Of a DNA stretch of 64,000 bases, positions 33,714-47,200 are shown in pieces. Each line of letters starts with the position of its first letter. The first letter of the stretch is position 1. The position numbers and the translations under genes were made by a program. The DNA is from Pilatotrama ljubarskyi. Taxonomy: Eukaryota; Basidiomycota; Agaricomycetes; Polyporales; Polyporaceae. Location of the stretch: contig MU277685.1 of assembly GCA_022385805.1 (NCBI GenBank), positions 186,001-250,000 on the forward strand. Direction: 5' to 3'. The notes under the pieces were generated by a model, which saw only the letters and a list, made by a program, of their open reading frames with translations, did no database searches and was not told where the DNA came from.

Positions 33714-35131
33714 TCAGGGAGGCGGCTGGGGTGTGCTCTTCTCGCGATCTTCGCCTTCAGGCCCTCTGTTCGCGTCCGGCGCACCGGGGTCATCGTCGTC
33801 TTCGATCGTCTCCGGTAGTAAGCTGAAGCTGTCCGCCCGCGGTCGGGGCACCAGGACACCCGTCTCGGCGATGCGCGCCCCGCGCTCGACGCTCGCGCGC
33901 CGGCTGTGGCTCTGACCTGTGCTCATGCTCCGCAAGCTCCCCGTCTCGGCGATACGCCGCTCGAAGCTGCCGCGTCTGTGGAAGGAGTTCCGGCGGCTGT
34001 TGAATGACTCTACCGGCGACGGGGTGCCGTCATGGTCACGAGAATTGGAGGGAATCCCGACGGACTGATGAAGCGATGCGGCCGGCGAGCCGAAGGAGGA
34101 TGAAAGCGAAGGAGGCGGGACGAGGGGATACGAAAGCATGCGTGCCCCACCAACTGTGAACGCGGGTGGGCTGACCGCGACCGACGGTGGCGTCGTCATG
34201 TTCGTCGCGGCACTGGCATAGCTTGCAGGAAAGGGGGAGGTGGTGGCCGGAGAAAACGGGAAAGGAGACGTACTGGTCGACGACGGCGAATGCGAGAGAG
34301 GCGTAGTAGACTCTGAGGAGATTATGTTGGATGGTCGTCGGATCTGTGAAGCAGGGCGCGGTATGGGAACAGCTGAAGCCTGTCGGGATGCTTGTGCATG
34401 TGGGATATGAATCGAGCTAGAAGGCGAGCCAGACGTCGAGGAGGCGGATCGCCGGTGTGTCGGCTGGGAATATGGGTCGGACTGGTGCAATCCGATGAGG
34501 TTATCCACCGGAAGTCCAAGCTAGCGCACTGTTAGACGCAGAAGTGCACAATGGATCGGGGTACTCACTCGTCGTCGATGTTGGATGAGCTCCTCCCGGT
34601 AGACCTCGTTTAAGCGGGAAATTCTGATGAAATCCTGCTCTGTCTCGACGAGGCGATTCCTCAAAGCTTCGTTCTCTCTCCTCAGGGCATCGAGGATTGT
34701 GTCCGGGGCCGGGCCTGAGCCATTGACATTGAGCAAGTACCCAAGCTGCGGTCCTGCAGATCTTGCGTCATGCGGAGAAGCATTGCCGCTGCCGTTCGTC
34801 AGCGATGGTCCCGCCTGCTGTTGCTGTTGTTGTTGCTGGGCAAGGCGAAGGGCTGATATCTCCCTGGAGAGCCTGTTCACATGAGACTCGGACTCCTGCT
34901 CGAGGACGTTCTCGAGCTCGATTTTTTCCTCACGCAGCTAGGAAATCGTACGGTGGCGTACGTCAACTGAATGCACTGTCGGGCCAATAACCCAGTACGG
35001 CTCACCTGCTCCAACTTCCTGGAGAGGATGTTGATGATGCGCTCCTCCTCTGCCTCATACTGATATATCAGATCTTCGCGGCTGCTAGAACTCGTGGAGG
35101 AGAACCTGCGGATGGGAGGCGAGACAGACAT
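33714..35131 (-). CDS. CCDC6-like coiled-coil protein (DUF2046 family)
   Basis: Three exons, 35131-35006, 34937-34569 and 34520-33714, encode 433 aa. The start MSVSPPIRRFSSTSSSSRED is followed by a coiled coil: QYEAEEERIINILSRKLEQ continuing over the first intron as LREEKIELENVLEQESESHV and NRLSREISALRL. That last block is the conserved core of animal CCDC6. A nine-residue Gln run interrupts the helix, then a second helical segment DTILDALRRENEALRNRLVE, RISRLNEVYREELIQHRRR and LGLPVDNLIGL. The C-terminal half is Ser/Pro-rich and disordered with several basic-Ser motifs (RRNSFHRRGS, RRASVERG) that look like kinase sites. In animals CCDC6 is a nuclear and cytoplasmic scaffold linked to checkpoint control; the fungal role is unknown to me. 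Confidence 0.82.
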
Positions 35132-35232
35132 GGCGGGACACAGCTGGGCACAGTCACTCCGCAGACGTCATGTAGTACGATCACGACGAGCTTATGTGCA
35201 TTACACAATTTATTACTGGCCTCCCCCGTCAA

Positions 35233-35303
35233 GCATTAATGGGGTAGTGGTAACCTGGGTCGTTGCCATCGACCCGCCGGGGGTTCGATTCCCCCTTAAT
35301 GCA
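35233..35303 (+). tRNA. tRNA-Gly(GCC)
   Basis: 71 nt, no intron. Acceptor GCATTAA/TTAATGC, D arm GGGT-AGTGGTA-ACCT, anticodon stem GGTCG/CGACC with loop TTGCCAT (anticodon GCC at 35,265-35,267), variable loop CGCC, T arm GGGGG-TTCGATT-CCCCC, discriminator A. All stems pair. T-rich sequence follows within 25 bp. It sits between the divergent CCDC6-like gene and HSP20. Confidence 0.95.
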
Positions 35304-35981
35304 TTTGGGGTCTAGCTAAAATTTTATTGCTGTGGTGTTATACTGTACTAGGTTCCGTTCAGGCGCTGCACTCGTTTTGCTACGAGGCACGACGGGCATG
35401 TGCTGTAGTCATCCACTCTGGTATAGATTCTAATAGACTGTATACAGCACCCTATGATGTTGTACTATCCTGCTCACGACGTACTGTATGCACCCAAGTA
35501 TGCCTCATCCTCTCTATGGTGCGCGTCCTCGGGCGAAAGCGCGTCCTAGGGCATGCACTTGGCCACTCACGAGGCGGCACGTTCGGTTAATTCAGATGGA
35601 AGACAGCCTGTGCTGAATTCGCGGCGCTCTGGAATGTGAGTTCAACTATTCCGAGTGGACAATGACCAGATAAGGAGGGAAAACCGCCACTCACAATGAC
35701 GCGGCATCGCAGCCGGTAGCGACAGCCCTGATCTCCGTGTGTTCGCCGTCGGTCAGCTGGCGTCGGCGCCCGACACGAGGCGGCGGCGGTGCACCGACGT
35801 TTGCCTAAATAGGCAAACTCGGGAGCAGCCGCACAGCCTCCCAGTGACTCGGCCGCGTCGGGACCGCCACAAAAGGACATACTCCCCGAGGCGGCCCTCC
35901 CACCTCTCCTTCCTCCCACCACCACCGCTGCAGCTTGCATGGTCTCCACCGCTCGCTGTGCCCCGTAGTGTACTGCTGACA

Positions 35982-37365
35982 ATGTCATTCCCGTACCAAC
36001 AATATGTGGACTACTCCAACCCCGCCACGCCGCGTGTGTATACTGCAACTTGGGACCTTCCTCCAGAGCAAGACGCGATGCAGATGCCGCAGCAAGACCA
36101 GTCGACGATGCAGCGACACCAGCAACACCAGCATCATCAGCAGCCTCACCAAGAAGACCGTGTGTCCCCCAGTCAGCTTCAGCTCCAGCAGCTTCCGCCC
36201 CCGCTGCCTCCACACATGACGCCGCAAGATAACCCCCACCAACAGCACCAGCAGCCTCAAAACCAGCACCCACAGCAGCAGCAACAACAACAAACGCAGT
36301 ACACACCTCATCCGCCCACGATCAACTTGCAGCCCACGGTCGCGCAGCCGCGCTACCGGTTTGACAACATCACTGAGGAGTACTTCACACAGGCGAGCGC
36401 CGGCGGTGAGGCCCGTCCGGGATCGTCCTCGTCCACATCCCGGCGGCGCGGCGCGAGCAAGCCTCCGCTGCACGTCGATACCTCGCGAGCGTCGTCTGTC
36501 GCGAGCCCCAGCGCGCTCTCCTCCGCGGGGGCCGGGGTAGGGCCTCTTCGAGCCCCGCGCGGACACGCGCACGCGCAGTCCGCGCACCCGTACCGCCGCC
36601 CACAGTCGCGGGCGGCGTCGGGTTCGAGCACCGGGGCGGGCCCCGCCGGTGGGTCTGCACCTGCTCCTGTGAGATCACGTCGTGTGAGTGAGTTGCAGTC
36701 GACACAGACGAGTGCGGGCGGCGCGCGTGGCGCCATGCCTGCGGTTGGGACAGCAATGGCTGTATCTTGTCCTGCTCAGGACACGTGGCGAGAGGGTCTG
36801 CTTGGGCTGTCGGAATCTGCGGGAGCTAGGTGCGTGGCCAGAGCTCGTGGTGGTTCAGCGTTTTTCTTGATCTATGCTGCTAGTCACGATCCCGAGGCAA
36901 CACCTACCGCGACGCCGTGCGCACAGGGGCACTCCATGCCTCCAGAACCTATGCGACGATACGGCATCCGCGCCGACATCCACTACAGCGCGGAAGAGAA
37001 CCTCATCACCGCCATGTTAGAACTTCCGGGCGTGAAGAGGAGCGACCTGCGCATCACCATGTCTCGGTGCCCCTTCAGCCGGGTTCGACAGATCAACATT
37101 GCCGGAGTTTCTCGTCCGCGTCTTCCACTGCAAGGCCAAGGTGTGCGTGAGCGCAAGTTCGGCCAGTTCGCCAGGACGCTGGTCGTACCGCCCGAGACAA
37201 AGGTGAGCACGTACAGTGCATCTGTATCTGCAGTTCGTCGAACCAAAGTCCCGCTGTCAGCCCGAAGATGTCACGATAACGCTCGAAGACGGCATTCTCA
37301 CCTTGAAGATACCCGGCGGAGCTCCAGCAGAGGCTGAACAGACGCAGGAGATCGCGATTCCCTGA
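35982..37365 (+). CDS. Small heat-shock protein (HSP20/alpha-crystallin) with long Gln/His-rich N-terminus
   Basis: ATP-independent holdase chaperone. The start MSFPYQQYVDYSNPATPRVY is followed by about 80 residues dominated by Gln, His and Pro, then RYRFDNITEEYFTQASAGG and a Ser/Arg/Ala-rich linker. The alpha-crystallin domain lies near the C-terminus: RYGIRADIHYSAEENLITA, MLELPGVKRSDLRITMS, RVRQINIAGVSRP, RERKFGQFARTLVVPPETK, and after an intron (37,203-37,260) PEDVTITLEDGILTLKIPGG. It ends EQTQEIAIP, an I-x-I/V-type tail motif. If only that intron is removed the product is 441 aa. A further intron probably starts at GTGAGT (36,684) with acceptors at several in-frame CAGs up to 36,929; the stretch it would remove has no HSP20 similarity. 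The N-terminus is far longer than in most HSP20s. Confidence 0.87.
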
Positions 37366-38963
37366 GCTTCCAAAGCTTAACCTGCGAGACCCATGTCCGA
37401 TAACCTGGCCCCGCCTTGTGTACGACCCCGACTCCGTCGCTTTGCACCCCGCTCTGCCGTGCCTGCTATGTATGTCAGATACCGCAACTGTCGTCCCTCC
37501 CCGAAGCTTTCTTGCATTGGCTTCAAAATGTATAATAGTGTCAGTCCGTCGTGGTACGCTTGTTTCAACCTAATACCTCCCTAAATCCTCTTACCCGTAG
37601 CATTCGAGTATACCAGCTCCTCTCATATCGGACTCGTTCGTGACTGTTCATTTGTATCTTGATATTTATGTAGCACAGTAGATAGATGCCCATAGTGGCC
37701 GACACATAGTTCATAACAAACCAGGATGGCCCGACGAGAACGCAGGCGAACTTGAAGCTGACAGGCAGTGCATGTTTAGTGGGCGCAAAGCACGCCCACT
37801 ACCCACGCGCTGCCACTCAGGTGCTCTCGGGAGAGCAAAGTAGCCATGCGCGTGCGGACTACGCGGAACGGAGGCGCCATGCAGAGGGAACATCTGCGGT
37901 TTGGCCAGCCCTCGTACATGCATGTGTATCCCGGTCATAGTCCACGACGGCTCGCCGGACGCTAGGATGCTGCCAAGAAAGCTCCTTTGAGACTTGTGAT
38001 AGAGATTGACATCGTTATGCGAATCGAAGAGCCTTGCACTATGCGGTATGGCATGAAGCACGAAGGCTGACTACCCGCTCAAGATGCAACGCCTGTGACC
38101 TGGCTAGAGAGCGGACAGACCCACCGTGTATCTAACCGTGAGATAGTCCTCTATGCTTGGGATGGTGCAGCGCAATCCTAGAACGAAATGTGAGGAGAGT
38201 TCAAGGCAAGGAGTGCACAAGAAGGAGACGCACTCAGGCTGGATGACTCGGCGAGGCGGAACCAGGGCGGGCGCTAAAGGATCAACGTTGGTTCGGCATT
38301 AGCCGAGCATGTACTGTGGCGCTTGTGGAAGCAGCGGTCGGACTGTACTGCGATACTGTGCTGTACTACCTTGACGGGTCTCTCTATTATGCTGCACCTT
38401 TCCTAGCACTCTGCGACCCACGGTTCCAATCAGATGAGCCAGTCGAGAGTATCATATCAACGTCAGGTGCCCGTACCATCTGATTCCATGCAGTGCGGAG
38501 TCGAGTTTGTCTGTACATTGAGCCTGAGGGGCATCGCAGCCATGCTTGCAAGTGGGCATACAGCAGCGTCTGTCGATACCCACACCAACGGTCATTCGCT
38601 CTTTCCGTTCTTTCAACATACGCGCATACCTTTCTGCTCGGACTGTGCAGCCTGATACACATACTCGACAGGTATAGACGAGCCTACACGCGTGATGCTC
38701 ACTTGCAGTCGACCCTTCACCTGACCGTGTGCGAGATGAAATACTACGAATGTCTGATCTACACGGCGTTCGCCTATGCGCTTATGGCGACAGATGGGTG
38801 CTTCGCGCCCCATCGGACCCTGTCCCGGGCAGCTGGTAGGATGCAATGTCGGTGTACGGTACACAGGGCACATGGGAACTCTGAATGACCGAACCCCTCT
38901 TCTTCCGCGTTCACCGGTATAAATCCCCTCTCACGCGCCCTCCTCCTCCATCCTACGCCCCCC
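37366..38963. other. Intergenic, no supported gene
   Basis: 1.6 kb between HSP20 and the P450. Only short frames with no motif. Several CTGTACT/GTACTGT-type pentamers occur at 38,310-38,375, reminiscent of the MITE terminus, but no inverted-repeat pair could be assembled. Confidence 0.4.
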
Positions 38964-41085
38964 ATGTCCCTCACCGACAGCCTCGCGTCGCTCGAATACA
39001 CCTCCTGGGCAGTTCTCCTCGTCGCCGCCGTCGTCCTCGCCCATGTCGTGCCCTACCTAGTCGACCCGCACCGCATCCGCGCCTACCCAGGCCCGCTCAT
39101 AGCCAAGCTTTCCGACATCTGGCTGGGCAAGGTCGCAGCAGACGGGCACCGCTCAGAGCGCGTCCATGAGCTGCATGAGAAATATGGTGAGACCCCTCTC
39201 AAGTTCCGCCCGTCTAGACGCGCCCGTGACCTGCGCAGGTGCGCACCCCGGAATCGGAGTGCCACCTCCCTGATGCGAAGGAGCGCTGCTATAACGCCGC
39301 TGCAGAAGCGCGAGCGAGTCGTTCTGAGCCTATCAGGATCCTCTGCGTCTGATGCGCCTTATAATGCACTGCCTACGACCTGACTGGTCGGACTTACACT
39401 AATCGCACTTGTCAGGCCCATTCGTGCGCATTGCGCCGAATCACTTGTCGATCGCAGACCCGGAGGCCCTGCAAATCGTCTACGCGCACGGGAACGGCAC
39501 CCTCAAGTCCGACTTCTACGACGCGTTCGTGTCCATCCAGCGCGGCCTCTTCAACACGCGCTCGCGCCCCGAGCACGCGCGCAAGCGCAAGATCGTCTCG
39601 CACATATTCTCGCAGAAGAGCGTCCTCGAGTTCGAGCCCCACGTGCGCGTGCACCTCACGCAGCTGTTCAAGCAATGGGACAAGCTCTGCGAGGGTGGCG
39701 CGAAGGGCCTCTCAGGGGACGAAGGCGAAGGCGGCTGGAGGGGGCGCGACGGGCGCGTCTGGTTTGACTCCCTGCCGTGGTACAACTACCTCGCGTTTGA
39801 CATCATCGGTAAGTACCAGTACCCATTGAGCGAAGAAGCATGCTGATGGTCTATGCCTGTCCCCCTTCCCTCAGGTGACCTCGCCTTCGGCGCACCCTTC
39901 GGCATGCTCGTTTCCTGCAAAGACTCGGCGCCCGTCGCGGTCTCGCACGAAGACGCCATGGCGGCGTACGGAAAGACGGCCGACTACAAGGTCGAGCACT
40001 TCCCCGCCGTGCAGGTCCTGAACGACCGCGGCGAGTACTCGGCTTCCATGGGCGTGCTTCCGCCGCACTGGCGTCCCTTCGTCAAGCGGCTTCCGTGGTA
40101 CAGCAAGGGTAACCAGGCCGTCCAGCGGCTGGCGGGTATCGCGGTCGCAGCGGTAGCGCGGCGCCTCGCTTCGCCAGACACCGATCGCAAGGACTTGCTC
40201 GCGAAACTCCAGGAAGGGCGCGACGATAACGGGAACCCCATGGGGCGCGCGGAGCTCACCGCCGAGGCGCTGACGCAGCTCATCGCCGGTTCTGACACGA
40301 CGTCCAAGTAAGCGAGCAACAGCTCCTCTGGCGATGGTTCATTCCGTTGAGCGCAGATGCTGACGGGTATGATCCACAGCTCATCTTGCGCAATCACCTA
40401 CTATCTCGCCAAATATCAGCGCGTGCAGGAGAAGCTCCAGAAGGAGCTCGACGAGGCTCTTTCTGGAGAGGACGACATCGTCGCGCCTTATGAGCAGGTG
40501 AAGCGCCTTCCTTATCTCGAGGCGGTCATCAACGAGGCGCTGCGCATCCATTCGACCTCGGGCATCGGCCTTCCTCGCGTCGTCCCGGCGGGCGGGCTCG
40601 AGGTGTGCGGGAGGTGGTTCCCCGAGGGCACTATTTTGTCGGTCCCGACTTACACCATCCACCGCGACAAGGCCGTCTGGGGCGACGACCCGGAGGAGTT
40701 CAGGCCCGAGCGATGGTTCGAGCAGGATAAGGTTGCCATCCAGAAGACGTTCAACCCCTTCTCCTTCGGCCCCAGGTTAGTACGAAGCCTGCTGTTGTTG
40801 TTGTGCGCCTGTGGAGGTCAACTGACAGGTCTGTTCCTGCCAATTCTGCAGGAGCTGTGTCGGCAGAAACCTCGCGAACCTCGAGCTGCTCGTCATCGTC
40901 GCGTCCATCTTCCGTCGCTACCATTTCGTGCTACAAGACCCCCACGCACCGGTCAGTTTTCCTTTGAGCGTGAACTTCGCCCGAGCCTGAGTCCGACTGA
41001 CATCGCCCCAAAGCTCGAGACCAGGGAAGGGTTCTTGCGCAAGCCGCTCAACTGCGTGGTTGGCATGAAGCGGAGGAACCTGTGA
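38964..41085 (+). CDS. Cytochrome P450, CYP53-like (benzoate 4-monooxygenase type)
   Basis: Six exons (38964-39186, 39416-39808, 39875-40307, 40380-40775, 40852-40951, 41014-41085) give 538 aa. An N-terminal membrane anchor (YTSWAVLLVAAVVLAHVVPY) is followed by the Pro-containing hinge AYPGPL. Landmarks: RIAPNHLSIADPEALQIVY, KSDFYDAFVSIQRGLFNTRS, RKRKIVSHIFSQKSVLEF, I-helix LIAGSDTTS, ExxR in INEALRIHS, PEEFRPERWF, and the heme-binding loop FNPFSFGPR|SCVGRNLANLEL, which is split by an intron two residues before the axial Cys. CYP53 enzymes para-hydroxylate benzoate and related aromatics in the ER membrane, part of phenolic detoxification in wood decayers. The 229-nt first intron is long for this locus. 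Convergent with listerin, 203 bp apart. Confidence 0.92.
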
Positions 41086-41288
41086 GACATGTCCAACGTG
41101 CCATCACACGTACCGTGCGAAGACGCGCTCGCGCTCTGGCGTGTTCACGATTATCCGTGGGTTTACGTAGGACCATACCATGGGCGATTTGCTTTTGTAC
41201 CATAGTGTACTCGTTACATGCATTTGGATGTCGACTTCTCTTTGGTTCCAGAACAGTCTTGGTCGTCTACTACGACTGATTGCACGAC

Positions 41289-44200
41289 TCATCTACCAGT
41301 CATGATCTCGGAACGGCATAAGGGGCAGCTAGACGAATGGCTCGTGTTGAACCACTGTGATAAGGCGTCAGACGTGCATGAGAATGTATGCAAAGCGGAT
41401 TCACGCGCCTTGTAGAGACACGCCGCATGGAACCGGTTCTTGCACGTCTTGCATGGTTTGCGAGGCAAGCTTCCGTCGGTAGCATTAACAACGCTGCGGG
41501 AGCGCATTCAGCCGTAGTCCCGAGAACACAAAGAGAGAGAGAAGACGCACGAATAGCAGATCGCACACTCCGCGATTCCCTCGAAGTGCGACGTGACGTT
41601 CTTGAGGAAGAAGCTTAGCCCGTCCACTATACTTCCACTCTGTTCCGCACGCGTCAGCGCTGTTCTCACACAGACTATGACCATCTGAAGGTTCGTACCC
41701 TGAACGTCAAGATCTGCTGAACGCCCAGCTCCCATGCGCGCCAACGGTCTTCGGGGACGCCGACATGTTTCGAATCCTTGACTTCGATTGTGTGGAGCGG
41801 CCAGTCGGAAGGCAGCTTAAGGGTAAGCTCCAGCTGCTGCTCGTCTACTGTGAAGCCTGCCGTGACTTCGTTGACTGCGCTCGCGACCTTGATGGTCACG
41901 TTTTCACCGGACAATTCAGCGGCGGCGTTGGGATCCTTCACGCGGGCGAGCTCCGTCCGTATTATTGCTGGGGAGAAGTGTTTCGACGTATAGGAAGCCA
42001 CCGCGGTGGACAGCTGACGGTCGCGACACTCGGCCAGCCAGTTGCGGATCAGAGACGGCAGAAGGAGCAAGGTCCGGTAGTAGACGTGAGCGGCCAGCAG
42101 CCTGAGACTGAGCGGGGAGTCGGCGGAGTAGTCTGCGAGTATAGGTTCAGGACACGATGAGTTGAGGGAGCCACATAACTCACAATCGAGATAGAATTCA
42201 TCTAGATCCCAGATGTCCAGCTTGAAGGCCTTCGCTATTCCTCCGTAAAGCTCTAGAAGACTGAAGATCACCGGGAGGAGGCGTGCGCCAACGAGGTCAA
42301 GGTCTCGAATTTGATCAATGTAGCCCGACTTGACTTTCAGAGACTATATCATAGTCAGAAATATTAACCTCCATTGATTGCGCGATACGTACCGCGTCGG
42401 TGAATAAGTCAAGAGTAACCATCCACGCCAGCAGATACCCGAACCATTCCTGCATCAATATCAGCCTGCATCCAATGAGAAGCGTCGGAATCAGTATTAC
42501 CTGGCTGTACTCGTCAACGTCTTCCTGGTTCACATTTCGTTGCAGAATGTCCAGCAGCTCAAGGGGAAGCTCGATTTTCATGCTGCCCTCGGTATCCACT
42601 GCAGCTTCGATGACCAACTCCTCGGTATACTTCTTCGCTGCTTCATGCAGGAGCTGGTAGGCCATGCGCTGAACATTGACAGAGCCGTCCGTCACCAAGT
42701 GGCACATCTGCAGTGACTTGAGATACGTTCATAGAATGGATATCCGACTAGCTGACCTTTGGCAGAGTTTCGCGGGTCACGAGGGAGGAAGGCAAGTCCT
42801 GAACGATTTGCAGAGCGAGCTCGCGGCATACTGAGAGTGGCGTCGATGCCTTGTCGGTCTCTACCATGCACAGTGAGTATCGCCTACCGTGACGGGTTAG
42901 AACAGTGACCTACCGAGCTTCGTCGAGACGAGATCCCTAATCAAGGTTAGGTTCGCAGCACGTCTCTCCTCCCAGGTTGCCCTGAGTGCCTTGTTCGTAG
43001 ATACCAGATCCTCGACTACGATGAACAGTCGGAGTGTCCTGCTCAGGGTCACGTAGGTGGATGAATCGTTCAAGGATGCGTTCTAGAGAAATCGCGGTCA
43101 GGAAAGTAAGCGTTTGAAAGGATTGCAAGCGTCATACCTCGAGGTTGTTCTCCACCACATCGAACACCAGATCCCAGTGCGCACCAGGCACGTTCTGCAG
43201 GATGGGAGCCAGGTGCGCGAATACCAGCGTCATCTCGCTCTGAACATCTTCATCCAGATCCTCGTCAGATGTGATCCATTGCTGACACGCCTTGATCAAG
43301 TTAACAGCACGCGTCTGAGGAAGGAAGATGATGTCCGACTCGGGATCGGGGGCCGCGGCGGCGAGGTTGCGGAGGAGCCAGAGACCCTCGCTATTCGCCT
43401 TGGACGCGGGAATTCCCAGTGTGCCTGCAGCAAGCTCATTACGGAAACGGTCCAACCGAGGAGGTTCAGGGGCGTATCTCGTCACGGAGAAGACGATGGC
43501 TAGCGACGTATGAGGAGCTATACACAACGCTTTAGTACAGTGAATACGTTGCCAAAACAATATTACCTACCAAGCTTCTCCATCTTCCTTGCTACTAGCA
43601 TCCACTGGTCGGCGTCTGCTTTGGTGGCATTACTGAGGGCATGTTGCATTATCATGTGCAAGATGCGAGACGTGCGGACGCTGTCCTGCCGCTTTGCACG
43701 GTTGACAAGCTCGACCACGAGCTCAGCCGCACCGTGCAGCGTGTCCGACGCACTCGCACTTTGCGCCAATAAAGCGTTGGTGACCTGCGCATGCCAGTTC
43801 TCGTCCGCCGTAGATGAGAGGAGGTACGCAGCAAGCTGCTGGACCTTGTCCATGATGCCCTGCAACACAGCTCGCGAGACCGACCGAGCGAACAGAGGAC
43901 TCTGGAGAGAAGGAAGGTGCTTGGCTTCTTCCGCATAGATAGCCAAAGCGAGCAAATGGCGGAGCACCCAGACGTTCTCTCTCGCGGTTTGCCGATCGTC
44001 CACGAGGTACTGTAGAAGACCGTTGACTACACGCGCATATTGCGAAAAGCCAACTGAGTCGTAGACGGTAGGAACCTCTCCGCCGGAACGATACAGCGTG
44101 GCGGGAGGCACCAGCGGGTCGATAACTGCCAGGCTTGCATCCAACGGAGTAGAGGGCAGAGCATCCAGCATCGCTGCCAGCTCTTCTTGGGGAGGGAAGA

Positions 44201-47200
44201 TGTCCGATAGGGAGTGCATGCCAGCGGCCCATGCCGATATACTTACTGTCCGAAGGATCTGTTGAGGACTTGGAAACACGACTTTGAGTGGGTACGCTCA
44301 AGCGTCAGACCCAATTACTCACGTGGGTCTAGCAGTGCAATCGAGGACTAGCTCACGAAGGATCTGCTTCGTGACAGCAAACACACTGTTACTGACGTCC
44401 GCTGACGTCGATGCGAAGGCCTTTTCCCACAGGGCCTTGGCGGCCTGCTGCTGTTGTTGCTCCACCGAAACGAACTGAGGAAGCAGGAAAGCGAACAGCC
44501 ACGCATAGGGGACGAGCGAGGACGAGACCGATTCCAGCAACGCTGCAGAGCCCTCTTGGTCGCTCAGACCACGTAACAGGTCTAGCGGTGCGGCGAGGGC
44601 ACTAGGAGATGCCTTCTCGTCATGGAGGACGCTGTCGAAATGGAGAACAAATGCGTCTACGAGGCCGCGAAGGAGATTTTCGCGGCAGCTTTGCGTGATG
44701 AAGAAATCTGCACAACTACGAGTCAGTGCGATGCGGACTTGGAATGAGGGTGGACATACCAGATGACCCGATCAGTCTGCGGACCATGGCAGCACGTGCG
44801 GCATTTGTCGGTCCTGACAGGACATCCGTGAGCAGGCTGCCTGCAGCTTCGTCCAGCTCTCCTGCGGGATGAAGGTAACCTGGCAGGGTATTCGCCACTG
44901 CAGCGTCCAGCAGGATGGGTAGTGTAGACTCGACGTCGTCCGGATACCTTGCGACGGTCTCGAGTACACGATGCCACACGTCAGAACAAACAGATTCATC
45001 TCGCCGATACTTCAGGTAAAGCAGGAGCAGCGGTGGGATTGTCGTGAGCAGGCGCTGCGTTTGACTCTGCACGAGGTGATCCACTCGCTGGCGGAATGTC
45101 AGCACTCATGCGATGAGTCGCTGCTGGGAAAAAACCCCACCTGCGCGACTTGAGGGTCTTCGAAAACGTGTTCTCCAAATGCATTGAGAATGTTGACAAG
45201 TGAAGCAGCGCGGTCCTGGTTCGTCTCTTCTGCTTGAAGCAGCGCGGCACACTGGTCCAGAGCCGACCTCACAACTTGGACGACTAGATTGCGGGCCGAG
45301 TGTCCCGGAGGGCTGCCTTGCTCCAGCTGCTCGGTAAGCTGCTCGAGTATGCCAGGAACGAACGGAGGGATAGCCACCCCCTCGGTGGCAAGGGTCTTAT
45401 GGATTGCATCAGCCAAGACGTCCCAGGCTGTCTGGAAGAGATCTGCGACAGAGCATAAGACAGACGGAAGGGGAAAGAAGAGATCAGGCGCTTGCCTGGA
45501 CGGAGTTTGTACAGCGATGACAGCGTCCTAGCCAGGGAGCAGCCGGCATCCTGCCCTCTGACCTTCAGACGTCCAGAGGATAGTTCCTCCCATGTCCGCG
45601 CAATCTGGTCTCTCAAGAGTCCCTTGGTAGCCTCATCTGCATCCGTGTCCTGCACGTGGCCATGGCCATGTAGCAGAGAAGCCGCTTCCTCTTTGGACGC
45701 ACTGATCAGCCGCCTCATGAAGAACACGAGGGACTCCAGGATGGATGATAAGAACGCAGCGGAGGCGGCCACACGATCAAGCGAGTTCAATACTCGCGCA
45801 TCGACGGCGGCCCAAAAAGATGTGAATAGTTCTTCCAGGGGGTGATCGGAGGAGGATGCGATGAGCTGGAGCGACGGTGAGTGTTTGGATTGCTTGTAGG
45901 AGACAGCTGTGACGTACGGAGGGAGGGATTGTGGACAAGATCACGAGCACTGCGGGATAGCCTTGCAGCGGCGAACCTGAACAACCCGTCGCAAGGAATT
46001 GCAAGAACTCGCTATATGCGTGTGTTGGACCCGCCGACGCGTTTGGTGCTGGTTTGGGTGCTGGTGCATCTGAGTTGCCTTCATTGTCGCTCTCGCCGGA
46101 CTCCGAGCGTCCGTCCTCATCTTTCTCGGCCTCAGCCTCAAGGGTCCAGGCATCGGGGAACTCTTGAATACGGTGAGCAGGGATCTGCATGGACAAGCTT
46201 GGAGCTGGCTCACCTTTTAGGAACACAAGGAGCGGCTGCCACATCGCGGTCCTCACAATCGTGTCAGGTTCTACCCAAGCAGAGCGCAAGACGGCCGAAC
46301 TCAGTACGGGAAGAAGCGGACGGATATGAGCTGTCGAGCATTCAGCATAGTGCAGAGTGGCCTGAGCAAGAATTTCATACCGCTACAATTTTGCAATAGC
46401 GTTTGTAGGAGAGACCATGCCGATCGCCTCACTACAGGCTGCCCGTAGCCGAAGCCTTCTGTCTCCACGAAGGGCGGCGTCTTCCCATGATAGAGCGACG
46501 ACCACAGCGCAAGGTTCGCCAAAGGCGAGAGGAACTCATCGAAGGAGGGAGTGCTTTGACTTACGTTCTCCTCCTTGATGTTCACCAACGGGCTGAACTT
46601 GGCATCTGGATCATATGAGAATGCAGAGGGTTGATTGAATACATGTACATGTGACCCTGGAAGGATGTATGACACCCACTCAAGACCCACTCAGTTGCGC
46701 CGAACGCCCCAACCCGAAGCCGAGCCTTTCTGTCTTGCTCATTCTCCTCATCCTCGTCTGCCTTCGGTCGTGCGCTCGTCTCATCGTCTTTGCGGACGGG
46801 CGTCCCACGCCCCGAACCCTTTCTCGATGGAGCAGGGGTTGGCATGGCCGGCTGTGGCGGGTTGAGGTAAAGGTATACGCCTCCGGGGTCGAGTAAAGTC
46901 CTCTGGACGAATTCCCAGACACGCGGAAAGAGGGCTTCATCGAGCAGAAGCTTATCCCCGGACGTCTGTGTTGTGCTTACATACCTCGTCCAAGATTCTC
47001 GAGCGTAAGATGAGACCTGTCGATCGACGTCGTGCACCGCGAGGCACCAGGCCCCGAGGATAGACTCGGCGTGATCGGAAGTGGCGACTTCACGTATCTG
47101 GAAGAAGATCTCTGTGCGCAGGTCGGGAATCTGGAGCAGAGATGTGTGCAAGCCGACCGCGAGCAGGCGGATTCGCCTTGAGGGGTGCAGGAACAGTGCT

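Noticed and set aside
38310..38375. Cluster of GTACTGT-like pentamers as a second MITE copy
   Set aside because: Only short matches to the MITE terminus; no inverted-repeat pair or TA-flanked boundaries could be found.
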